Positions 43,206 through 52,200 of a DNA stretch of 54,211 bases are shown here, in pieces. The notes under the pieces are model-generated. The model was given only the letters and a program-made list of their open reading frames with translations, had not been told where the DNA came from and searched no databases. A program made the translations under genes and the position numbers. This DNA is from an uncultured bacterium (GTDB lineage: Bacteria > Patescibacteriota > Minisyncoccia > Moranbacterales > GWC2-37-73), in contig CAISKQ010000058.1 in assembly GCA_903885965.1 (NCBI GenBank), forward strand, positions 1-54,211. Reading direction: 5' to 3'. Position 1 is the stretch's first letter. Each line of letters begins with the position of its first letter.

Positions 43206-43550
43206 ATGAATATAAAAAATGATAAACGACCCTGGGGATACTTCCGCAAATTTACTGAAAATGAATCTTCAACAATAAAACTGATTAATGTTACCGCTGG
43301 TCAAAGTTTGAGCTTGCAGTATCATCTCAAGCGCAGCGAATTTTGGGTAATTCTTGCTGGCAATCCAATCGTTACTGTTGGTGAAAAAAATACACATGCA
43401 AAAGTTGGAGATGAATTTTTAATTTTGCAAAAAGAAGTGCATAGATTAGCAGCAAGGGATCTTGATGTGCAGATTCTTGAAATTGCATTTGGAGAATTTC
43501 AGGAAGATGATATAATAAGAATAGCTGATTCTTACGGTCGCAAATCTTAA
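43206..43550 (+). CDS. Mannose-6-phosphate isomerase-type cupin
   Basis: The 114-residue single cupin begins KRPWGYFRKF, the conserved opening of type II mannose-6-phosphate isomerase domains. It continues with SLQYHLKRSEFWVILAGNPIVTVGE and DEFLILQKEVHRLAA, which carry the metal-binding His and Glu. In larger ManC/AlgA proteins this domain is fused to a GDP-mannose pyrophosphorylase; here it stands alone. It lies 18 bp before two GH130 genes, consistent with a mannose pathway. Confidence 0.88.
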   Translation: MNIKNDKRPWGYFRKFTENESSTIKLINVTAGQSLSLQYHLKRSEFWVILAGNPIVTVGEKNTHAKVGDEFLILQKEVHRLAARDLDVQILEIAFGEFQEDDIIRIADSYGRKS

Positions 43551-43568
43551 GGCTTCAAAAAACAAAAA

Positions 43569-45401
43569 ATGGCAAAAATAAAATCCACATTTTATCCTTT
43601 TTCAGCCGTATCGCACGAAAAAAAAGTCGTGCTTGCTTATGGTATTAAAAGTTTTATTGAGACAAAAATATTCTTGTCTCAGAGTGAAGATGGCCTGAAT
43701 TTCAAAAATAAACATGAGATTTATATTATTTCAGAAAGTGGGAAAAGAAAACGCATAGTTGAATGCGGGGCACTTTCTTTTTTTGCTTATGGCAGTCAGG
43801 CATATCTGACATTTCAACAAGTGGTTAGGGGAAAAAAACAAATATTGATTGCTAGGTCGGATGATATGCTGAATTTTAAACTCTCAAAGGGAGTTTCTGA
43901 CTTGGCTGATATGTTTCCAATTATTTCAAACTATAAATACAAGAGAAATTTCTTGGCTTATTTCGGTAATAAATCTATTCAACTGGCAGCTTCTGATAAT
44001 TTGACTCATTGGCATAGCACCGGAGCTTTGCTGCCAAAGAGAAAAGATTTTTTTGATGACGGAGCGCTGCTTCATGTTATTGGCTCTGTGATTGTAGAGC
44101 GTGGAATATTGGTTTTGTATGACGGGCGAATTGACGGAAAGAAAAGTTATGAGATAAAAATTGGCTGCGCACTGTTTTCCCCGGACAAGCCGTATTCGCC
44201 TATCTGGAGATCGGAAAATCCAATTTGGGAGGAAACTGTGGAAAAGAAAAAATATCTGGTGCGATTTTTGGGTTGCGCTATTGTGGATGAATCGCTTCAC
44301 ATATATTGGTCATCTTTTGGAAATGAGTTCTTTGTAAAAACTATTAATCTTGCTTCGTCAGGTTTAATTTTGATAAAGAATACTAGGCAGTTAAAAAGAC
44401 ATGCTAGTAATCCGATACTCAAACCGAAATCGGTAAACAAATGGGAACAGGACGCAACTTTCAATCCTGCCGCACTGTATTTGGACAACAAAATTCACTT
44501 GCTATATCGCGCAATTGGGGAAAATGGTGTGTCGGTCCTGGGTTACGCTAATTCAAAAGATGGAATTGCAATCAATGAGCGTTTGAATTATCCAATTTTT
44601 TCACTTGCGGAAAATTTAAGAATTACCAAAAAGAAGCCCACTCTTGTTTCTCCTTATGTTTCAGGCGGTAGTTGGGCGGGTTGCGAAGATCCTCGCGCAA
44701 CTCAAATTGGAAAACGTATTTACGTAACGTATGTTTTTTTTGACGGATATAATCCTCCAGGCGTAGCACTTACCTCAATAAGTGTCGGTGATTTTCTTAG
44801 CAAGAATTGGAAATGGAGAAAACCAAAACTGATTTCAAAAACAGGTGAAATTCAAAAGAACTGGATGCTATTTCCAGAAAAAATAAATGGGAAATATGCA
44901 ATTCTCCATAGTATTACCCCAAAAATTTCAATAGAATATATTGATGATTTGGAGGATGATGACATTGTTATTGAGAGTATGAAGAAACCTGGAATTGATG
45001 AACATCGCTGGGATAATGTTGTCAGGGGTGCAGGTGCACCGCCACTTTTGACCAAATATGGTTGGCTGGTTTTATATCATGCTATGGACAAACGCGACCC
45101 TGATAGATACAAGGTTGGCGCAATGATTTTGGATTATAATGATCCAACGAAAATTTTGCATCGTTGTAATTATCCAATTTTGGAACCAGTGGCTCACTAT
45201 GAAAATAATGGTGCCAAGGCTGGTGTGGTTTATGTTTGTGGGGCAGTCATAAAGGATAATACACTTTTTGTGTATTATGGCGGAGCTGATAGTGTGGTTT
45301 GTGTTGCCACAGAAAATGCCGATGAATTTTTGAAGGAATTGACTTCATCTGTCACGCATGCTTCCAAGAAATCTTTTCTCTTGGATATAAATAATAAATA
45401 G
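43569..45401 (+). CDS. GH130-like protein with two domains (first degenerate)
   Basis: The C-terminal half (about 290-600) is a GH130 propeller: SNPILKP, FNPAALYLDNKIHLLYRAIGE, AGCEDPRATQI, FFDGYNPPGVALTSI, LFPEKINGKYAILHS and VLYHAMD. GH130 enzymes are mannoside phosphorylases or hydrolases acting on beta-mannosides or manno-oligosaccharides. The N-terminal half has propeller-like repeats (LLPKRKDFFDDGALLHV, FLGCAIVDESLHIYW) but lacks the GCEDPR signature, so it is probably inactive. At 610 residues it is about twice the usual size. It is followed by a second double-domain GH130 gene. Confidence 0.85.
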   Translation: MAKIKSTFYPFSAVSHEKKVVLAYGIKSFIETKIFLSQSEDGLNFKNKHEIYIISESGKRKRIVECGALSFFAYGSQAYLTFQQVVRGKKQILIARSDDMLNFKLSKGVSDLADMFPIISNYKYKRNFLAYFGNKSIQLAASDNLTHWHSTGALLPKRKDFFDDGALLHVIGSVIVERGILVLYDGRIDGKKSYEIKIGCALFSPDKPYSPIWRSENPIWEETVEKKKYLVRFLGCAIVDESLHIYWSSFGNEFFVKTINLASSGLILIKNTRQLKRHASNPILKPKSVNKWEQDATFNPAALYLDNKIHLLYRAIGENGVSVLGYANSKDGIAINERLNYPIFSLAENLRITKKKPTLVSPYVSGGSWAGCEDPRATQIGKRIYVTYVFFDGYNPPGVALTSISVGDFLSKNWKWRKPKLISKTGEIQKNWMLFPEKINGKYAILHSITPKISIEYIDDLEDDDIVIESMKKPGIDEHRWDNVVRGAGAPPLLTKYGWLVLYHAMDKRDPDRYKVGAMILDYNDPTKILHRCNYPILEPVAHYENNGAKAGVVYVCGAVIKDNTLFVYYGGADSVVCVATENADEFLKELTSSVTHASKKSFLLDINNK

Positions 45402-45477
45402 TTAGTCGCCAGTTTTACGCGGAATTTTACTTTGCCAAACTAGGACTTAGAGATAATAAAATAAAAATTACTGAAAT

Positions 45478-47373
45478 ATGCTAGTCGTAAGAAGATCAAC
45501 TCACAATCCACTGCTAAAACCAATTTCAGATCATTCATGGGAATCATTTGGAACTTTCAATTGGTGCCCAATTCAAGATAAAAACAAGATTCATGCTTTG
45601 TACCGAGCAGAATCAGAAACTGAATATGTTCACAAAAAAGAATTGCGTATTTCGACTGTTGGTTACACCTGTAGTGAGGATGGTCATCACTATGAGCAGC
45701 GTAGGCAACTTATTGCGCCTGAATATGAATGGGAGCAATTTGGTTGTGAGGATCCGCGCGTTACAAAAATTGATGATACTTACTACATTTTCTATACCGC
45801 ACTTTCGACATTTCCATTTTCTGCCGAGGGTATCAAGATTGCGGTTGCAACAACCAAGGATTTCAAACAAGTGCTTGGGAAACATTTAGTTACGCCATTT
45901 AATGCTAAGGCGATGGTGCTCTTTCCTGAGAAAATTAATGGAAAATATGTTGCAATGCTTAGCGCGCATACGGACTCTCCACCAGTGATTACAGCGCTTG
46001 CAGAGTTTGACAGTCTTGAGCAACTTTGGTCGCCAGCATATTGGGACAAGTGGCATAGTGAAATCGAGAGTCATCGAATAGTTCTGCGACGAGGTGAAAG
46101 CGATCATGTAGAAATAGGTTCAGCTCCAATTAAGACAAAAGACGGCTGGCTTTTGGTATATTCGCATATTCAAAATTATTTTAGTGAAAATAAAATTTTT
46201 GGAATTGAGGCGCTGCTTTTAGATTTGGAAGATCCGAAAAAAATTATTGCCAGAACTTCAGGCCCACTATTGGTGCCAGAGGAAACCTATGAAGAATTTG
46301 GACAAGTACCAAATGTGATTTTTCCATCCGGTTCATTTGTAGCCGACGGAAAGCTGTTTATTTACTATGGAGCTACCGACACAACATGCTGCAGGGCCAG
46401 TGTTAATTTGGAAGATTTGCTGCGTAGCATAAAAAGGCAACCGGTATTTTTTCGCGATGAGAAAAATCCAGTGCTTTTGCCGATTGAGAGTCACGGTTGG
46501 GAAGACAAAGCGGTGTTTAATCCGACAGTTGTCGAGCTGGAAGGAAAAGTTCACATTGTATATCGAGCAATGGGACACGAAGACACCTCTGTAATGGGAT
46601 ATGCTGTTTCGGAAAATGGAAAAGACATTTTAGAAAGATTGGATCAGCCAATTTATGTTCCTCGCCAAGGATTTGAAATGAAATCGCATCCTGGAAACTC
46701 TGGCTGCGAAGATGCTCGAATCACACGCATTGATGACACCTTGCATATGTTTTATACAGCATACGATGGGGTTAATCCTCCGGGAGTTGCTGCTACGAGT
46801 ATTGCGGTGGATGATTTTTTGAAAAGGCAATGGGACAAGTGGACGCAGCCAAGCATCATCACGCCACTGGGAATAGATAATAAGGATGCTTGTCTCTTTC
46901 CGGAAAAAATCAAAGGGAGATATTTAGTGTTTCATCGAGCGCATAATCATATTTGTCTTGATCCTATTAAATCGCTGAATTTTGAAATAGACAAGATTGA
47001 AAGTCTTACTCCTATTATTGGTCCGCGAACTGGAATGTGGGACAGTCAAAAGGTTGGCATCGCCGCACCACCGATAAAAACAGAAAAAGGTTGGCTCCTG
47101 TTTTATCATGGCGTTTCAGACAGTAGCACTTATCGAGTCGGAGCAATTCTTTTGCAATTGGAAGATCCAATCGTAGTTCTTGCCAGAATCACCGATTCTA
47201 TTTTTGAACCAGAGACGGACTATGAAAAAAATGGTCAAGTTTCTCAAGTAGTGTTCCCCTGTGGTATCATTAGCCGCGGGGACACGGCATTTATGTATTA
47301 TGGCGGGGGAGATAGTGTTGTCGGCATCGCCACGGCTAGTATTAGTGAAATTTTAAAGGCAATGGATGTTTAG
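45478..47373 (+). CDS. GH130-like protein with two intact-looking domains
   Basis: The 631-residue protein has two GH130 propellers. The first (about 1-320) has FGCEDPRVTKIDDTYYIFYTA, LFPEKINGKYVAMLSAH and FIYYGATDTTCC. The second (about 325-631) has SGCEDARITRIDDTLHMFYTAYDGVNPPGVAATSI, LFPEKIKGRYLVFHRAH, LLFYHGV and FMYYGGGDSVVG. Both keep the family motifs, including the acid in GCED-x-R. A tandem GH130 chain is unusual and suggests internal duplication. With the neighbour there are up to four propellers in a row. The likely role is use or recycling of beta-mannosides. Confidence 0.87.
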   Translation: MLVVRRSTHNPLLKPISDHSWESFGTFNWCPIQDKNKIHALYRAESETEYVHKKELRISTVGYTCSEDGHHYEQRRQLIAPEYEWEQFGCEDPRVTKIDDTYYIFYTALSTFPFSAEGIKIAVATTKDFKQVLGKHLVTPFNAKAMVLFPEKINGKYVAMLSAHTDSPPVITALAEFDSLEQLWSPAYWDKWHSEIESHRIVLRRGESDHVEIGSAPIKTKDGWLLVYSHIQNYFSENKIFGIEALLLDLEDPKKIIARTSGPLLVPEETYEEFGQVPNVIFPSGSFVADGKLFIYYGATDTTCCRASVNLEDLLRSIKRQPVFFRDEKNPVLLPIESHGWEDKAVFNPTVVELEGKVHIVYRAMGHEDTSVMGYAVSENGKDILERLDQPIYVPRQGFEMKSHPGNSGCEDARITRIDDTLHMFYTAYDGVNPPGVAATSIAVDDFLKRQWDKWTQPSIITPLGIDNKDACLFPEKIKGRYLVFHRAHNHICLDPIKSLNFEIDKIESLTPIIGPRTGMWDSQKVGIAAPPIKTEKGWLLFYHGVSDSSTYRVGAILLQLEDPIVVLARITDSIFEPETDYEKNGQVSQVVFPCGIISRGDTAFMYYGGGDSVVGIATASISEILKAMDV

Positions 47374-47408
47374 TTTTTGGTTTAAAACTCATAAGAATAA
47401 TCGCAAGC

Positions 47409-47441
47409 AAAAAAGCATTCATGAAATATGAATGCTTTTTT
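47409..47441. terminator. Terminator after the GH130 operon
   Basis: AAAAAAGCATTCAT pairs perfectly with ATGAATGCTTTTTT around GAAAT. It is symmetric, so it also ends the tRNA-Asp transcript from the other strand. Confidence 0.92.
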
Positions 47442-47448
47442 ATCTATG

Positions 47449-47523
47449 CGGACTGGAAGGGACTCGAACCCTCGACCTTCCGCGTGACAGGCGGACGCTA
47501 CTAACCAACTGAGCTACCAGTCC
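47449..47523 (-). tRNA. tRNA-Asp (GTC)
   Basis: Acceptor GGACTGG/CCAGTCC, anticodon stem TCCGC/GCGGA with loop CTGTCAC (anticodon GTC), T arm GAGGG-TTCGAGT-CCCTT, discriminator G. CCA is not encoded in full, so it must be added. Confidence 0.93.
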
Positions 47524-47529
47524 ATTTTA

Positions 47530-48207
47530 TCAAAATAAAATATTTTGCTTTTTGAAATAACCTTCAAAAACCTTTTTCTTTCGCTCCAAAAACAAATCAC
47601 TTTTCGTATTGTACATGAATTTATACAACTTGCAACTATCCTTAACTGAATAATATAAGCGATAATACCCATCAATGTTATGCAAAGTTCCGCCCAGCAA
47701 TCCTGCCATTTCGCTTAAATCCTTTTTTAATTTCTTTAAAAATATTTCACTTCCACAAGTAAAGCCCGACAACAAAGTTACACTTTTTTTATTTCTCCCT
47801 TTTCTTTGATACTCATTGGCGTAAACATTTCCATCTCCATCAAAATGCCCTCGCACAAAATCTTTGAAATATTTTTTCGGAACCAATGGCATTTTCAAAG
47901 TTTTGCTTTTTCGTGGTGTCATTCCTAGTAACAACAAATCCTCAAACATTGTTTTACTACCAAGTTGTAACCTATAAACCTTTTTCCATTTCACATTTCT
48001 ATTTCTTACCGAAATCTTATTTTCTGAACCTAGCAATTTTTTAATTTTTTCCAAAATATCTAAATCAGTAATATGAAACTCAATAAAATGTGCTCCGCGA
48101 TTGTTTTTAATCATGCAACCATCTGCTGCAAAAAATCCCAACACGTAAGCCATTTCCGGTGACCATTTTTTAAAGAAATTCTCATTTTTCTTTTTGTAAA
48201 TTGGCAT
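47530..48207 (-). CDS. Free-standing LAGLIDADG homing endonuclease between tRNA genes
   Basis: From the ATG at 48207 the protein has 225 residues; a TTG at 48225 would add six. The two LAGLIDADG helices are AYVLGFFAADG (about 21-31) and FVRGHFDGDG (about 113-122), each ending in the acidic metal-binding residue. This is a two-motif monomeric enzyme that cuts long asymmetric DNA sites. The gene fills the gap between tRNA-Met and tRNA-Asp (6 bp to one, 24 bp to the other). Both tRNAs appear whole, so it is not in a tRNA intron. It is read with the tRNAs from the same strand. Confidence 0.88.
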   Translation of the reverse strand: MPIYKKKNENFFKKWSPEMAYVLGFFAADGCMIKNNRGAHFIEFHITDLDILEKIKKLLGSENKISVRNRNVKWKKVYRLQLGSKTMFEDLLLLGMTPRKSKTLKMPLVPKKYFKDFVRGHFDGDGNVYANEYQRKGRNKKSVTLLSGFTCGSEIFLKKLKKDLSEMAGLLGGTLHNIDGYYRLYYSVKDSCKLYKFMYNTKSDLFLERKKKVFEGYFKKQNILF

Positions 48208-48231
48208 GATTTTTTTTTCAATCAATATCAG

Positions 48232-48305
48232 TAGCAGGGGCGAGACTCGGACTCGCGACCCCAGCCTTATGAAGGCTGTGCTCTAACCAACTGAGCTACC
48301 CTGCC
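48232..48305 (-). tRNA. tRNA-Met (CAT), probably elongator
   Basis: Acceptor GGCAGGG/CCCTGCT with a G-U end pair, D arm GCTC...GAGC, anticodon stem CAGCC/GGCTG with loop TTCATAA. The body resembles bacterial elongator tRNA-Met. tRNA-Ile with a modified CAT anticodon is a less likely alternative. Confidence 0.85.
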
Positions 48306-48309
48306 CTGC

Positions 48310-48400
48310 CAATGGCATAAATTACAAACATCAAACAACAAATACCAAAATTAAAATTGGAATTTGAAATTTATTTTTGTGTAATTTCAAACTTGTTTGC
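48310..48400. repeat. AT-rich repeat between two tRNA genes (copy C)
   Basis: AAATTACAAACATCAAACAA and its approximate complement TTTTTGTGTAATTT are related to the repeats at 40866 and 49091. Confidence 0.55.
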
Positions 48401-48403
48401 CTG

Positions 48404-48477
48404 TTGCGGGAGTAGGATTCGAACCTACGACCTCGTGGTTATGAGCCACGCGAGCTGCCAGACTGCTCCATCCCGCT
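48404..48477 (-). tRNA. tRNA-fMet (CAT), initiator
   Basis: The first base (A) cannot pair with A72, the mark of an initiator. Acceptor GCGGG/CCCGC, D arm with GAGCAG...GCAGCTC, loop CTCATAA, T arm GTAGG-TTCGAAT-CCTAC. The anticodon stem has only two of the usual three G-C pairs. Confidence 0.9.
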
Positions 48478-48553
48478 ATGTAAAATTGTCTCGCAACCAT
48501 GCAGCTTGATTCTTTGCTGCAATGCGCCGCGTGAAATTACGATAACATTCCTC

Positions 48554-48581
48554 ATTATACGGGTTTTTGAAATTATGTCAA
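48554..48581 (-). promoter_or_regulatory. Consensus promoter of the tRNA operon
   Basis: On the minus strand TTGACA (48581-48576) and TATAAT (48559-48554) are both perfect, 16 bp apart. It drives fMet, Met, the endonuclease gene and Asp. Confidence 0.9.
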
Positions 48582-48607
48582 TTCAATCCAGAAAAATGAT
48601 TTTTTGC

Positions 48608-48636
48608 TTGCCTTCAAAGGCTTTTTCCTCTACAAT
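48608..48636 (+). promoter_or_regulatory. Promoter of the small membrane protein gene
   Basis: TTGCCT (48608-48613), 17 bp, TACAAT (48631-48636). The leader of about 70 nt holds CCTGC and GCAGG that can pair. Confidence 0.65.
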
Positions 48637-48713
48637 GGATAAGTAACAAGAAAGCAAAAATTCAACCTGCTGGGTAAAAATTAAACGTTGCAGGGAAGAC
48701 AAAAAATAAAAGC

Positions 48714-49088
48714 ATGACTTTAAAATCATATCTTTGGGGAATAAGAATTGGTTGGGCAATTTCTCTTGCTGCCTGGACTATGGTCTTTATTAACGTCGAT
48801 TCGGAAAAATCCGGAATTGTCGGTTTGCTGCTTTTCTATGTCAGTGCGTTTTTGTTTTTGGCTAGTACATTTGTTTTGCTGCTTACTTGGATTTGGCGCA
48901 AATCTCAAAGGAATGAGGACGAAGCGATGATATATATCAGCGTTAGCTTCAGGCAGGGAGTTTTGCTTGCACTTTTGTTTATTCTGCTTTTGATTTTTCA
49001 ACAACATCGAGTGTTGACCTGGTGGGACGGCGCTTTGAGTGTAGCAGGAATATTTTTGATAGAGTTATTTTTTTTGACAAGAAGATAA
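48714..49088 (+). CDS. Small four-helix membrane protein
   Basis: The 124-residue protein has about four membrane helices (around 10-27, 34-60, 78-97, 104-121) joined by short loops. The middle loop KSQRNEDEAMIYISVSFRQG is charged and probably cytoplasmic. Proteins of this layout recur in CPR genomes, but I recognise no named family. It lies between the tRNA cluster and gyrB and has its own promoter. There are no catalytic motifs. Confidence 0.7.
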   Translation: MTLKSYLWGIRIGWAISLAAWTMVFINVDSEKSGIVGLLLFYVSAFLFLASTFVLLLTWIWRKSQRNEDEAMIYISVSFRQGVLLALLFILLLIFQQHRVLTWWDGALSVAGIFLIELFFLTRR

Positions 49089-49090
49089 TT

Positions 49091-49230
49091 TTAAAATAAC
49101 CAAGATACAAGAAACAATAATCAAACAAATTTCAAATTTCAATATTCAAAAATACAAATGGTTTGAATGTTTGAATTTTGATTATTGAATTTTGTTTGAT
49201 GTTTGTATCTGGGTGTTTGTATTTTGTTGC
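49091..49230. repeat. Long AT-rich dispersed inverted repeat (copy B)
   Basis: AAATAACCAAGATACAAGAA and CAAACAAATTTCAAATTTC face their approximate complement GAATTTTGATTATTG, TTTTGTTTGATGTTTGTATC. It is related to copy A at 40866 but lacks the nested GC palindrome. Confidence 0.7.
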
Positions 49231-49250
49231 TGGGTTTTTAAGAAGAAATA

Positions 49251-49256
49251 TATAAT
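49251..49256 (+). promoter_or_regulatory. -10 box of gyrB
   Basis: TATAAT. Transcription would start near 49263, giving a leader of about 24 nt to the ATG at 49287. Confidence 0.55.
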
Positions 49257-49286
49257 TAGTTTAAATTGGAAATTAAAAATAATACT

Positions 49287-52200
49287 ATGGCAAAAGACAA
49301 AATAGCAAAATCAGATTACGGTGCGAAATCGATTCAAGTTTTGGAAGGTCTTGACCCAGTTAGGAAGCGTCCCGGAATGTATATTGGGGGCACTTCCACA
49401 GAGGGACTTCATCATTTGATTTGGGAGGTTGTTAATAATTCTATCGATGAAGCGATGGCTGGCTGGGGCGATGATATCTTAGTGCAACTGCTGCCGGATA
49501 ATATTATTTCAGTGCGCGACTTCGGACGGGGAATTCCAGTTGAAATTCATCCACAGACAAAGAAATCAACCCTTGAAACAGTGCTAACAGTTTTACATGC
49601 CGGGGGAAAGTTTGGCGGCGATGGCTACAAAATTTCGGGAGGTTTGCACGGTGTGGGTGTTTCAGTTGTTAATGCTCTTTCATCTTGGACCAAGGTGGAG
49701 GTTTGCCGCGAAGGAAAGCTTTGGGTGCAGGAATTTAAAAAAGGAATTTCGCAAGGCAATGTTAAAGCTATTGGAAAATCTGATCGCACCGGAACAACAA
49801 TTATCTTCAAAGCTGACAGTGAAATTTTTCCAGAAATAAAATATAGTTGGACAAAAATTTTGGACTATGTTCGCCAGCAAGCTTATTTAACCAAGGGTGT
49901 GAAAATTGTGGTAGAGGACAGGCGAGAGGCAGCAACTCCTGAAGAAGAATACAAAGTTCGCAAGCATGGATTTTACTTCGATGGTGGAATAGTTTCATTT
50001 GTGAAGTTTTTGAATCGTGGAAAAATTGTAAAAAATGATATTCCAGTCTATGTGGAAAAAATCGTGGACGATGTAGCGGTTGAAATTTCTTTGCAATATA
50101 CTGATGGATACAAAGAGCATCTTTATTCTTTTGCTAACAATATTTTCACGCCGGAAGGTGGCATGCATGTGGTTGGTTTCAAGATGGCGCTTACTCGCGT
50201 GCTGAATGACTATGCAAAAAAGAACAATTTGATCAAGGAAAAAGACGGAGGAATGACGAGCGAAGATTTGAAGGAAGGACTTACGGCAGTTGTTAGTGTG
50301 AAATTGCGCAATCCTCAATTCGAAGGACAAACGAAATCAAAACTTGGCAATGCCGAAGTAAAAGGTATTGTTTCAAGCATTACTTCGGAAGGAATTGTGG
50401 AATTTTTGGAAAAAAATCCAAGTAACGCTAAGTCAATGATTGACAAGTGCTTGCTGACTGTACGCGCTAGAATCGCTGCCAGGGCTGCTAAGGATGCTGT
50501 CCTGCGAAAAGGTGCCTTGGAGGGAATGACACTGCCTGGCAAGCTTGCAGACTGCTCTACGAAAGATGCTGAAATTTCCGAACTCTATATTGTTGAGGGA
50601 GACTCGGCTGGAGGATGTTGGGAAAAAAATACAAAAGTAGCGTTAGCCGACGGAAGGAATATTTCTTTTGTTAAACTTGTTGCGGAGGATAAACAAGGCA
50701 AGAAAAATTTTTGTTATACCATGAAAGACAATGGGCATATTGGGATTGCTCCAATACTAAATCCAAGAAGGACTAAAAAAAATGCTACAGTCATAAAAGT
50801 TATTTTGGATAATGATGAAGAACTGATTTGTACTCCAGATCATTTGTTTCGCTTAGTTGACGGAACATATATCCAAGCTCGTGAACTTACTGTCAAGCAT
50901 AGTATCTCGCCTCTTTATAAGCAATTGTCAAAAAAAGAAGGACTACGAACCTTGGATGGATATGAATTAGTTTTTGATCCAAAAAGTAAAAAATGGATAT
51001 ATACACATGTGTTGTCGGATATGTTTAATCTTGAAAACAATGTCTACGTAGCGTCAGATGGGAAGCATCGTCATCACATAGATTTCAATAAGTTAAATAA
51101 TAATCCAACAAATATCCAAAGAGTTTCTCATGATAAACACATGGGAATCCATCACTCTCACTTGGAGCATACCTTGCATCTTCCGGATGTAAAAATAAAA
51201 TCTACCGAGGCGAAAAGAACTGATGAATTCAGGACTAAAGCACGTAATAAATCTCTTGAGAAAAAAGAATTGTTCAGCGCAAATGCTAAAAAACAATGGG
51301 AAAATGCGGAATATAAAAAATTCATGGGTGAGAAGTTCTTAGAATTTTACAAAGCCAATTTGCAGTATCAAGAAAAAAATAATCAATTATTAAATGAAAA
51401 TCAAAAGAATTATTGGTCTGATGAAAAAAATAGAAAAGAACAATCAGAAAGAGTAACACAATACTTTAAAGAAAATCCTGAGCAAAAAGAAGAGCTTTCT
51501 TTGCTGGCAAAAAAGCAGTGGCAAGATAGGCAACTGCTTGATTGGAGAAAAGAGAAAACTTCTCAACAGTGGACGCCAGAATTTCGAATAAAAAGAAAAA
51601 ATGCCTACAATGAAACATATTTGCAAAAAGCTTTACAGGTTTTGCACACGGTCTATAAGTCAAAAAATAAAATTGACAAAACGACTTACAATGAAATAAG
51701 GAAAGAAACAAACGATAAAACCCTCATTAAATATGAGACCATCTGTCAAAGATTTTTTGGTGGAAGTGAGGAAAAACTGCAAGAAGCGGCGGTGCACTTT
51801 AACCATCGCATTAAATCGATTGAAAAAGTGTCAAAGAAAATAGATGTGTATGATCTTGAAGTACAAGGTACTCATAACTTTGCTTTGGCTTCAGGAATTT
51901 TTGTGCACAACAGTGCTAAACAAGGTAGAAACCGAATGTTTCAGGCAATTTTACCATTGCGAGGAAAATTGGTTAATGTGGAGAAAACCAGCTTAGACAA
52001 AGTCGTCAAATCTGACACCCTTAAACCAATTATTATTGCGCTGGGGACTGGAATTGGAGAAACTTTTGACGCTAGTCGTTTGCGGTACGGAAAAATAATT
52101 ATCATGGCAGATGCCGACGTTGATGGTTCACATATTCGCGTGCTTCTTCTGACTTTCTTCTATCGATATTTTGAAGAACTTATCACCAATGGAAATATTT

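Noticed and set aside
47449-48305. LAGLIDADG gene as an intron-encoded endonuclease in a split tRNA
   Set aside because: Both neighbouring tRNAs fold completely with all arms present, and the gene lies between them rather than inside either.
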